From Ctenosaura bakeri (taxonomy: Eukaryota > Chordata > Lepidosauria > Squamata > Iguanidae), in assembly GCA_948474755.1 (NCBI GenBank), contig CAOLHI010002149.1:1-64000 (forward strand): 64,000 nucleotides of DNA, read 5' to 3'. Every line of letters starts with the position of its first letter. Within the stretch, counting starts at the first letter, position 1. Of the stretch, positions 54,466 through 63,545 are shown one piece after another. The notes below the pieces were generated by a model, which had not been told where the DNA came from, ran no database searches, and worked only from the letters and a program-made list of their open reading frames with translations. A program made the translations under genes and the position numbers.

Positions 54466-55231
54466 GGTCATTTCTGCACTAGACTGTTATAGTGCTATTA
54501 TTCCACTTTCTTTCTTTTTTTAATTATAATTTTTATTAAATTTCACAAAAACACATTACAATACAAAACATTACTTTTACACAACAAAAACATCCCGTAA
54601 TATTTTTCCATATAAACTTACTTAACATACCCGTAACCCCCATCACCCCCATTAACAACACATATTTACACAAAACAAAATAGACCAAGAAACAAACATG
54701 TAAGTGACTTCCTTTATCCTTTTATATCTCTCTTTTGACATTCCTGTCTATAACTTATCTTTTATTTTCTTTAGCACAAATAGAACATTACTCCTTTCTT
54801 CTCGATATCCTGTTCTTTTAATATCCGCTTAAACTTTAAAATTCATCTCTATTTGTCACTACCAGGTAAAATTGAAAAATTTATCTTTATAAATGTGCAA
54901 TCTCTCGTGGAACCATCTGGTTGGGTTCGGACTGCCTCCATGGCTAATTATCAATAATTATCCATAACAATATTTGTTATGTGTCCCCATACATCATCCA
55001 AGATCTTCATTATCGGTTTCCAAGTTGTCCAGAACAATTTTAAATCCTTACACCTTAACTATTATTCCACTTTCAACATCTTATGGAATCCAGGGGTTTG
55101 CAGCTTAGGGGCAGGCCGTCAGAACTCTCAGCCAGAGAGCTCTTGGGCCTCAGTAAACTGCAAACCTCAGAATTCCAAAGGATGCTGAAAATGGAATAAT
55201 AGCACTATTACAGTGTACTGTGGAACTGGCC
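54466..55231. mobile_element. MITE-A long-form copy split by a LINE (TSD TAA)
   Basis: GGTCATTTCTGCACTAGAC at the left, GTACTGTGGAACTGGCC at the right. TAA at 54463-54465 and 55232-55234. The interior is interrupted by 54511-55058. Confidence 0.9.
54511..55058 (-). mobile_element. Non-LTR retrotransposon 3' end in MITE-A (16-bp TSD)
   Basis: It starts on the plus strand with a T-rich tail complement (TTTCTTTTTTTAATTATAAT), so it is in reverse. The 16-bp MITE segment CTATTATTCCACTTTC is present on both sides (54495-54510 and 55059-55074), the mark of target-primed insertion. The body has no protein homology I recognise. An L1-type 3' UTR is possible. Confidence 0.75.
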
Positions 55232-55583
55232 TAAGAAAGAAATCTTAGCTAAGAGACAGTTCCTAGATCAAGGGGAAATGAAAGGATTATTCCTTCTTAC
55301 TTATCTAGCATTTAATCTAGCCTCCTTGCTTCCAGCCAAAAGGTGGGTGCTGAGCAGAGCAGAGGGTGAGCCCTGGGTGGGAAGGAGGAAGCTAAGCAAG
55401 TAAATGCATTGGTACCTTGAGATCTTTTTGATATTGGGAGGGGGTATAAATATTTTAGAGCCAGCATAGTTTGAGTGTTTGACTACAAGCCTGGAAACCA
55501 GGCTTCAATTCTCGGCTTGCCCATAGAAACACACTGGGTGACCTTGGGCACATCACACCCTCTCAGCCCAGATAAGTTCACTT

Positions 55584-56484
55584 TACGGCAGAGCTTGCCA
55601 AACTTTTCATGTTGGTGACACTCTTTTTAGACATGCATCATTCCACAACACAGTAATTTCAGTTTTAGTAGCAAACCAGAGGTTAAACTAACCCCTTATA
55701 AGAGAGACAGGTATATACATAAATTGTAATAACAAAATGTATGGGGACACGACATATCTCATGAAAACCTTTCATATATAGAATCATAGAATCATAGAAA
55801 TGTAGAGTTGGAAGAGACCACAGGGGCCATCCAGTCCAACCCCCTGCCATGCAGGAACACCCTCAAAGCACTCCCTTTGACAGATGGCCATCAAGCCTCT
55901 GCTTAAAAACCTCCAAGGAAGGAGCCTCCACTACACTCCACGGAGGCAGTTGATTCCACTGCCGGACAGCCCTGACCATCAGGAAGTTCTTCCTGAGGTT
56001 CAGGTGGAATCTCCTTTCCTGCAACTTGAATCCATTGCTCCTTGTCCTGGTCTCCGGAGCAGCAGAAAACAAGCCCTCTCCTTCCTCTACGTGGCATCCC
56101 TTCAAATATTTAAACATGGCTATCATGTCCCCTCTTAACCTTCTCTTCTGCAGACTAAACATACCCTGCTCTCTAAGTCTATCCTCATAGGGCATGGCTT
56201 CCAGGCCTCTCGCTATTTTGGTCGCCCTCCTCTGGACTTGCTCCAGTTTGTCAATATCCTTCTTGAATTGGGGTGCCCAGAACTGGACACAGTATTCAAG
56301 ATGGGGTCTAACCAAAGCAGAGTAGAGTGGTACCAGTACCTCTCTTGATCTAGATACCATACTCCTATTGATATATTTTTAAAAACATGTGATTTATAAA
56401 TAATAATATACATTTCCAAGATTGTAGGCAACACACCTACACACTTCAGGTGACACACTGACATGTTGCGGCACACTGTTTGGA
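55584..56484. mobile_element. hAT-like element inserted in the SINE, itself split by CR1
   Basis: Left end CAGAGCTTGCCAAACTTTTC, right end GTTTGGAAAGTGCTG, inverted. Flanks CTTTACGG and CCTTGGGG are both close to the SINE's CCTTAGGG, as an 8-bp hAT duplication should be. Coding capacity is absent. Confidence 0.72.
55782..56372 (-). mobile_element. CR1 LINE 3' part inside the hAT
   Basis: Reverse CR1 with tail ATAGAATCATAGAATCATAG. The open reverse frame 55863-56360 (165 codons) holds [28 protein letters not shown] and [11 protein letters not shown]. Little degraded. Confidence 0.93.
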
Positions 56485-56548
56485 AAGTGCTGCCTTGGGG
56501 TCATCATAAGTCAGAAATGACTTGAAGGCACTCAGCAACAATAATAAA

Positions 56549-57719
56549 TATTTTAATATAAAATGAGCAAACAACCATAAATACCCTCCCCAGAGGATCT
56601 TTGCACATTTCAAGGAAGATTTGCTAATGCAAGCTGCTCTTTGCTCTTTCTTCTTCCTCAAAGCCTGACCCACCAAAACTGGAGAATTTGCACTCATGTC
56701 TCCTGCCTAGAGATGATAGACAAACAGTGGAAATTCCAGGCCAGTCCCTGAGATCTGGCAACCCTATGTGATCGCAACTCCTTTGGTGGGAGCCAGGTTA
56801 ACGGAAGTTGCTATAGATTTTAGAAAACAGCTGGGGAACGTTTAGCCCCCCAGATGTTGTTCAACCAGTTCTTATAACCCCAACCATCCTGATCCATGGT
56901 GGGGGACAATGCGAATAGTCGTTCTTCAACCTTTGGAAAGCCTCAATTTTGCCTCCTCGGTTTAAGAATATTCCGCTTTTGGTAGAAGAACAAATCGTAG
57001 CAGGTCCAACCCAAGACGCTTTGCAGCTGGAAAATCCTATAGCATGGGAAAGGTAATTTCTTGAACTACATTTCCCAGAATTCCCTGGCCACACTGGCTG
57101 TGAAGTTCTAAGAGCTGTAGTATGAAAAAAAAGGGAAAGTTTCAGAGCTGTATATTGAAAACAATCAGACTTCTTTATTTAGATTGTATACTTTCTTTTT
57201 GTACGGCATCCAAGCCACCTGACAAATAAAAGCAAACACATTAAAATGAATAATAATATACAAAGCAAATAAAAACAAGCAAAAACGACTGGAGGGAGAA
57301 AAAAATGAACTGATTGAACACAGCAGGCCTAATAAAGCATGTTAAAACAAGCAATGCCAGAATCAGATTGCTGGCTAACAGGCCAAAAGCCTGTCTAAAA
57401 AAAAAGTAGCTTTACTTCCGAGTAAGCAGATAAGTGCTGCTGGTCTCCCTTAAAGGAATGTTTGTGTAGGTATGTATATGGAGAATATGTATGGATAAAT
57501 ATATAGAGAAAAGTACGTTTTAAAAAAGGAGTACAGTCAGCTCTCCACATTTGCAGATCTGACTTTTGATTATTTGTGAGATTGTCAAACTTCTGACTTC
57601 TCCACCTCAGGCATTTCTTTTCCAAGAGAACCTTTCCCTCTCCAGGGCCCTGATCCAGCCAGGCAGCCATTTAAAGGTCCTCCTTGTCCTCCTCCACCAG
57701 CAGCTGTCTAGTCAGCTAA
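56549..57719. other. Non-coding stretch
   Basis: 57060-57125 has the GAACTACATTTCCCAGAATTCC / CTAAGAGCTGTAGTATG pair. 57175-57400 is an A-rich LINE-like 3' region. Nothing coding. Confidence 0.4.
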
Positions 57720-57899
57720 GGCCATTTCCGCACGACACTCTTATAGCGCGATGATTCCACTTTCAACCTCCTATGGAATCCTGGGGTTTGCAGTTCTGGG
57801 AGGGGCTGGCCAGCCCGTCCCGAAACTGCAAACCCCAGGATTCCGTAGGGGGTTGAAAGTGGAATCATCGCGCTATAAGAATGTCGTGCGGAAATGTTC
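57720..57899. mobile_element. MITE-A copy (180 bp, TSD TAA)
   Basis: GGCCATTTCCGCACGACAC ... GTCGTGCGGAAATGTTC. TAA at 57717-57719 and 57900-57902. It shares the GACACTCTTATAGCGCGATG CpG-rich arm and GTTC end with 7779, defining a subfamily. Confidence 0.94.
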
Positions 57900-58167
57900 T
57901 AAGAATGGGCTGCTGCCCAATTTCTCAGCCCCACAAACCCTGATGCCCCCCCACACACCCCAAGGAGGAGATGGAAGAAGTATAGGGCCACCATTCCTCA
58001 TCCTCATTCCCACAGACACACACATTTTGATTTGCATTTATTTTTCCACTTTTATGGGGGTCCTGTGCCCCTAAACCTAGCAAATGAGAAGGGCTGTCTG
58101 CACCGTGCAAGTAAAGTCCTATGTGCTTGCAAAAAAGATTCCAGCTGGAGGACCGTTCAAGAAAGCA
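57900..58167. other. Non-coding spacer
   Basis: Nothing recognised. Confidence 0.3.
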
Positions 58168-58462
58168 GGGTGAAACAAGCAAGCTTGTTTTCTGCTGCTC
58201 CAGAAACTAGGACACGGGGCAACGGATTCAAACTACAGGGAACGAGATTTCACCTAAATATCAAGAAGAACTTCCTGATGGTCAGAGCTGTCTGGCAGTG
58301 GAATATGTTGCCTCTATGGAGTGTGGTGGAGTCTCCTTCTTTGGAGGTTTTTAAGCAGAGGCTGGATGGGCATTTGCTGAGGGTGCTTTGAGTGTTTGTT
58401 CCTGCATGGCAGGGGGTTGTAACTCAATGGCCATTGTCGTCTCTTCCAACTCTCTGTTGCAA
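58168..58462 (+). mobile_element. CR1 LINE 3' end
   Basis: AAACAAGCAAGCTTGTTTTCTG through GGCAGGGGGTTGTAACTC to CTCTTCCAACTC. The terminal octamer repeats are eroded. Confidence 0.85.
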
Positions 58463-58707
58463 TGAATGCAAGGGGAAAAAAGAAGTAATAATTCTGATCA
58501 ACTTTTAAACCAGACAGGAAAAATCATGAACTGGTACTTAGTCATGTTTTAGTCAGAAGGAAGCTCCAGCTTGTTGGTTTGTTTGGTTTAACCAAAGTCA
58601 CTCAACCCTTCTCCTTTTCCTTACAGCTTAGAAATTTTCAGCTGAGTCTGGAGCTCTGGTGGTGTGTTGTCATCAAGGGGTAAAAACCAACAGTGACCAA
58701 AGAAAGG

Positions 58708-58909
58708 GGCCATTTCCGCACTACACTGTTATAGTGCTCTTATTCCACTTTGAGCGTCCTATGGAAACCTGGGGTTTGAAGTTTAGGGAGGAGCATTTAG
58801 ACTTCTCAGCCAGAGAGCTCTTGGGCCTCAGGAAACTACAAACCCCAGAATTCCACAGGATGTTGAAAGTGGAATAATTGCACTATAACAGTGTAGTGCG
58901 GAAATGGCC
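58708..58909. mobile_element. MITE-A long-form copy (202 bp, TSD AGG)
   Basis: GGCCATTTCCGCACTACAC ... GTGTAGTGCGGAAATGGCC. AGG at 58705-58707 and 58910-58912. Confidence 0.94.
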
Positions 58910-58931
58910 AGGGTTGTGTCTACTCCACCTA

Positions 58932-59120
58932 GGCCATTTCCGCACTACACTCTTATAGCGCGATGATTCCACTTTCAACATCCTCTGGAATCCTGGGGTT
59001 TGCAGTTTCGGGAGGGGCCAGGCGGGCCAGGCGGCCCCTCCCGAAACTGCAAACCCCAGGATTCCAGAGGATGTTGAAAGTGGAATCATCGCGCTATAAG
59101 AGTGTAGTGCGGAAATGCCC
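58932..59120. mobile_element. MITE-A copy (189 bp), 22 bp from the previous one
   Basis: Near-perfect hairpin GGCCATTTCCGCACTACAC ... GTGTAGTGCGGAAATGCCC. CTA on the left and a degenerate CCA on the right. The centre has a tandem GGCGGGCCAGGCGGCCC. It forms a close tandem pair with 58708 although the internal sequences are of different forms. Confidence 0.92.
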
Positions 59121-59526
59121 CCAGAAATTAGATAGAGCTACTACTTTCTTATGGACTTTAGACACATCCCCCCAAGTGTTTCACAGATGAAAACCAGGAC
59201 GTGTGTGGCTGAGCAACATCAGGGTGTGGCCGAGATGACAAAATTTTGTAATGAAGAAGGACACACAAGCTAAGAGAAGCTGCCGCAGTTTACTTTTGCT
59301 TGAGCCTTCTGGGAAATCTGGGAAATAGTTATAAGTGAATTGTATTGCACTCTGAGCTCACTTTGCAGCAACTGAAATAATCTGAGGACGAAGGAGGATA
59401 TTGGAAGGAGAGGAGAAAAACTGACCTATTAAAAGCAGTTGAAAAAGTGGAATGACACAGGATTAATCTGGACAGTTGCTGCGTATGTTGAGAAAGTAGC
59501 GAGCCGCCTTCAAAGTATTTCTACGA
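59121..59526. other. Non-coding stretch
   Basis: Nothing recognised. Confidence 0.3.
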
Positions 59527-59728
59527 GAGCCTTTCTACACTACGCTGTTGTAGTGCTATTATTCCACTTTTGACATCCTGTGGAATTCTGGGGTTTGTAG
59601 TTTACTGAGGCCAAAGAGCTCCCTGGCTGAGAATTCTCAAGGCCCCTTCCTGAACTGCAAACCCCAGCATTCCATAGGGTGTTGAAAGTGGAATAATAGC
59701 ACTACAACAGTGTAGGGCACAAATGGCC
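59527..59728. mobile_element. MITE-A long-form copy, diverged
   Basis: AGCCTTTCTACACTACGC ... GTGTAGGGCACAAATGGCC, centre TTTACTGAGGCCAAAGAGC. No target duplication seen. Confidence 0.85.
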
Positions 59729-59769
59729 AAAGTAGCAATTGTAAATATGGAACAGTTATTGATGAAAGG

Positions 59770-59998
59770 GCCTAAAGACCCTGAAGGCACTTGAGCCCAT
59801 CTGATCTTGGAAGCTAAGCAAGGTCAGCCCTGGTTAGTACTTGGATGGGAGACCACCAACAAACACCAGATGCTATAAGTTATATTTCAGATGAAAGCAC
59901 TGGCAAAACCTCCTCTGAGTATTCCTTGCCTACGAAAACCCTATGCAATGCATGGGGTCACCATAGGTCAATAGGCAACTTGGAAGGCATGCACACAC
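59770..59998 (+). mobile_element. 5S-rRNA-derived SINE (nearly complete)
   Basis: The head has CCCATCTGATCTTGGAAGC, TAAGCAAGGTCAGCCCTGG and TTAGTACTTGGATGGGAGAC, i.e. the 5S rRNA internal promoter region. The 5S head is followed by an unrelated body (GGCAAAACCTCCTCTGAGTAT) and the tail GGGTCACCATAGGTCAATAGG shared with the tRNA-type SINE. A SINE3-class element, not a functional 5S gene. Confidence 0.85.
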
Positions 59999-60185
59999 AA
60001 ACAAATCTAGGTAACTGTTCTATATTCACGACTGCTGCTTAGTCAAGATGTAAGAAATTACATCTAGGGTGGTAACTACTTTTTGGACTGTGATACTATA
60101 AGTGCCTAATTACTTTCAAAAAGTAACTTCTGAGTTCTTCACATTCACAAACCAGCCTCCAGCCGATACAGAAACCAGGCAAAAA

Positions 60186-60285
60186 CACATGCTATTTGTA
60201 AGTTGTTTGCCACCTCGATCCATATGGAGAGGCGGGATACAAATAAATTATATATATATGTATATGTATATATATATATTTCTTA
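60186..60285 (+). repeat. SINE 3' tail plus (TA)n
   Basis: CATGCTATTTGTAAGTTG, CCATATGGAGAGGCGGGATAC (the tail of the 19504 SINE family) followed by an (AT)n/(GTATAT)n array at 60247-60282. Confidence 0.7.
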
Positions 60286-60412
60286 AAGCTGTGGCTTTAA
60301 ATAGATTCTATTTTATTTTTTGCAAGAACGTACAATATCCTGGGATCTTCTCATAGACAACAGGGTATGAATATTGTATATTAAAAATGTAGCAGTGCGG
60401 GTCTCAGATGGA

Positions 60413-60566
60413 AGCCATTTCCGCACTAGACTGTTATAGCACTGTTATTCCACTTTCAATATCCTATGGAATCAAGCCGGCCCCTCCCTAAACTGCAAAC
60501 CCCAGGATTCCATAGGATGTTGAAAGTGGAATGATAGCGCTATAACCGTCTAGTGCGGAAATGGCT
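60413..60566. mobile_element. MITE-A copy (154 bp, TSD GGA)
   Basis: AGCCATTTCCGCACTAGAC ... GTCTAGTGCGGAAATGGCT. GGA at 60410-60412 and 60567-60569. The A/T end bases fit the 3-bp, not the 5-bp, duplication model. Confidence 0.93.
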
Positions 60567-60639
60567 GGAGTTTGCATTTCCTAGTGACTTTCTGAAAAGG
60601 CAGCTGCTTTTCCCTGAGATGTGAGACTTTCTCCTCTCT

Positions 60640-60950
60640 CCCTAAGCTGAATCTCTTGCTTTTCCTTCTCCCGCCTCTTGAAGAAGTCGGTTGGAGGAGC
60701 CAGCCAGCTAGCATGCAGCGCAGCGGGAGCGGCTCTCACACACTTTCCAGAGACAACTATTCCTTTTTACGCCATCCATTGCAATATTCTCTTGGGTTTC
60801 AAGCTGGGGGGAGGCAGCCGTGGAGAACTGAGGACTGGCTTTGCGTTTTGCCTTGCTGGTTTCTCTCGCAGGCAATACCTTGCCAAGTTTTTGATGAACT
60901 CAACTACATGTTGGGGACCTTAGCCTTCAGAAAAGAAATAGGGTGAAAAA
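60640..60950 (+). other. Non-repetitive island with a short open frame
   Basis: A locally GC-rich, CpG-containing segment (GCATGCAGCGCAGCGGGAGCGGC at 60711) with a frame open from 60656 to 60946. I recognise no domain or clear splice sites. It could be an alternative first exon or chance. No gene called. Confidence 0.25.
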
Positions 60951-61255
60951 GATAAACTTTAAGCAAGATTTTTTTGGGGGGAAAATATAACGGCAGAGGT
61001 TTCTATGGGGAAGCAGGTATTGACTTGTGAAGAATGACAGATTTTTTAAAGAGACTTACACAAAAGTCCCACTGACTAAAGTAAGGCACAGGTCTCAGTA
61101 TGCCTGTTTACAATTATGCTGCTGCTTTTTCTCTGAGCTTGGACAAGTTCCTGTTTTGGACTACAGCTCCCAGAACCCTCCAGCCTCCCATTCTGGGAGT
61201 CATAGTCCACAATGTGAACTTTTCTGAGCACTACTTTTTCTACCTTTTTCATAAA

Positions 61256-61577
61256 ATCAGAAAATCATAGAATTGGAAGAGACCACAAGGGCCATTCAGT
61301 CCAACCCCCACCATGCAAGAATATACAATCAAAGCAATCCCAATAAATGGTCATTCAGCCTCTGCTTAAAAACCTCGCAAGAAATAAACTCCACAAACTT
61401 CCCAAGCAGCATATTCCACTGGCAAACTTGCTCTTACATCCTGATGCTTAGGTGGAATCTCTTTACCTGTATTTTGAATCGATTTCTCCATGTCCTATTC
61501 TCTGCGACAGCAGAAAACAAGCTTGCCCCATCTGTTCAGATATTTAAACATGGCTAACACATCACTTCTTAACCGTC
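61256..61577 (-). mobile_element. CR1 LINE 3' end, diverged
   Basis: AATCAGAAAATCATAGAATTGG to ACATCACTTCTTAACCGTC with many substitutions, an older CR1. Confidence 0.8.
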
Positions 61578-61744
61578 TCTTATCCTGCTTACAGTCAGGA
61601 ATTGTACAGCTGTCTAGATGTTGTTGGATTGCAACTTCCAAGAGCCGTAACTGTCATAGCGAATGGTGAGGAATGCTGGGAGGTGCCATTCAACATCATT
61701 TAGAGGATGGGGGATTCCCACTCAGGAGAGCTGTCTAGGTTTTT

Positions 61745-61902
61745 AAACTGTTTGTAGTTAGAAGGGGTCCCATGGACCGTCAAGTCCTGCTCAATGCAGG
61801 AAGTCCAGCTAAAGCATCCCCAGCAAATAGCTACCTAGCTTCTTTTTGAAAATGTCCAGAGAAGGAGACCCCATGACCTCTCTAGTCAACTGGTTCCATT
61901 GC
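61745..61902 (-). mobile_element. Older CR1-like 3' end interrupted by a younger CR1
   Basis: GTTAGAAGGGGTCCCATGGACC, CAGGAAGTCCAGCTAAAGC and GAAGGAGACCCCATGACCTC follow the CR1 order but are much diverged. The younger copy begins at 61903. Confidence 0.55.
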
Positions 61903-62190
61903 TAGAATCATAGAATCATAGAGTTGGAAGAGACCCCAGGGGCCATCCAGTCCAACCCCCTTCTGCCATGCAGGAACCCACATCAAAGCACTCCCAGCAA
62001 ATGGGCATCCAGCCTCTGCCTAAAAACCTCCAAAGAAGGAGACTCCACCGCACTCCCAGGCAGTAGATTCCACTGCCAGACAGCTCTGACCGTCAGGAAG
62101 TTCTTCCTGAGGTTCAGGTGGAATCTCTTTTCCCCTCTGGTCCTACCCTCTGGAGCAGCAGAGAACAAACCTGCACCCTCTTATCTCTGA
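61903..62190 (-). mobile_element. CR1 LINE 3' end, younger
   Basis: AGAATCATAGAATCATAGAG to GCACCCTCTTATC with a clear tail. A small deletion removes the QE..GFKLQ codons. Confidence 0.88.
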
Positions 62191-62261
62191 CAGCCCTTTA
62201 AGTCTCTTGACCAATACAGTCTCACAGCTAACCTTCAGAAGGCTCCCATCCTCAATTTCCC

Positions 62262-62459
62262 CTGAAGGCAGAATCTTAGAAGCTGAGCAAGGTCCGCTCT
62301 GGTTAGTATCAAGTGCTGTGGGCTATATTTCAGGAAGGAACTGGCAAAACCATCTCTGAGTATTCCTAGCCTAAGAAAACCCTAAGACATCCATGGGGTC
62401 ACCATAAGTTGACCGATGACTTGAAGCCACATAACACACACACACACACACACACACAA
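62262..62459 (+). mobile_element. 5S-derived SINE, diverged, with (AC)n tail
   Basis: CTTAGAAGCTGAGCAAGGTC and CTGGTTAGTATC are the eroded 5S head. The body is GGCAAAACCATCTCTGAGTAT and the tail GGGTCACCATAAGTTGACC then (AC)n at 62434-62458. Confidence 0.75.
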
Positions 62460-63305
62460 TGGCCCCATTCAAAAGGTACTAGTTATGTTTGGAAGGGACA
62501 GATCGCCAGGAAGAGTTGCAGTTAATTCACAGGTGAGCAAAGTCCAACCTGGGTGCCAAATGGAGCCTACAGCCCATCCCTTCCGCAAAAAGTTCTGACT
62601 CAACTTCTGTTAGAAAAAGAGTCAACATCCAGCTTACTTCTGTTGGAATGAACAGGCTTATTTATTCTGAGTCTAAAATGGCTTAGAGAGGATGGGAAAG
62701 TGAAGCTACCTCCCATAACAGGGGTATAAAAATCAGGTTCTGGTGGGGTTGTATGTTGAAGGGGGTTAACTTTGGGGGACCTATCTCTCCCAGTTGACCA
62801 AGCCTCCTTTAACCCATTCCCTATCCCTAATTTGCTCTGGCATCTGCTCCTTTGCAGCAATGGACTTCCACCTTGAAGTCCAGCCAGGCTCCCAAAGAAA
62901 ACTGGCAGGAAAAGAGCAGCAACGAATTTTCTTTTCAACGGTGCCTTTCCAACACTCTTGCTTTTCTCATGTGGTGGTTTTTCAGTTTCTCCCCCTAGGA
63001 GCTGCTGAGTTCCTCTCTTGGCATCTTATCAAAGCTTCCTCCACAATAAGATAAGATAACTTGTGGTCAAGAGACATCCCTTCAGATCCGCTTTGTCTTT
63101 TTATGACAGATTTCCTCCTACACTACACAGCCACGGGAGGGGCATGTACGCCTGTGTGCGGTTGGGTTTTGGCACAGTATGATAGGATACAATCTTGGTT
63201 TATACAGGTCTGTACCTAAGGCAACTAGTGTGAGCTTGCACTCTGCAAAAAACAAAAAACAAAAACACTTTTCATCCTTAAAGAAGGAGCCAGCTTGGTG
63301 TAGTA
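62460..63305. other. Non-coding stretch
   Basis: Nothing recognised. Overlapping frames 62600-62938 (-) and 62794-63054 (+) have no motifs. Confidence 0.35.
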
Positions 63306-63440
63306 GGGCATTTCCGCCCTACAATGTTATAGTGGTATTATTCCCCTTTCATCATCCTATGGAATCCTGCGGTTTGCAGTTTAGGGAGGGGCCTTTAGAA
63401 TTCTCAGCCAGAGAGTTCTTTGGCCACAGGAAACTACAAA
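63306..63440. mobile_element. MITE-A copy, right arm truncated
   Basis: GGGCATTTCCGCCCTACAAT, centre CTCAGCCAGAGAGTTC, GGAAACTACAAAC, then lost. Confidence 0.82.
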
Positions 63441-63545
63441 CGAATTTTCCAAGCTGTGGCTGCAAGTGTTCTCCACCCACACCCCCAAAAGAGCAAGGAA
63501 TACTCTTTGCAAAGTGTAACTCGGATAGCATTCATTAGCTTAAGA

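Larger units (their letters stand above)
55455..56548 (+). mobile_element. tRNA-related SINE split by a hAT
   Basis: Left part 55455-55583 (TTTGACTACAAGCCTGGAAACC, ACACTGGGTGACCTTGGGC), right part 56493-56548 (GGGGTCATCATAAGTCAG, GACTTGAAGGCACTCAGCAAC). It is one SINE copy interrupted at CCTTAGGG. Confidence 0.8.

Noticed and set aside
59770..59880. 5S rRNA gene
   Set aside because: Only the 5S-like head is present, diverged, with a SINE body and tail attached. The same arrangement recurs at 62262, so it is a SINE.
60656..60946. Coding exon starting MQRSGSGS
   Set aside because: No homology recognised, no clear acceptor or donor, and a weak start context. Left as an open-frame island only.
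3618..63440. CRISPR-like or palindromic regulatory array
   Set aside because: Spacing is irregular, copies have individual target duplications and subfamily structure, and the host is a vertebrate. These are transposons.
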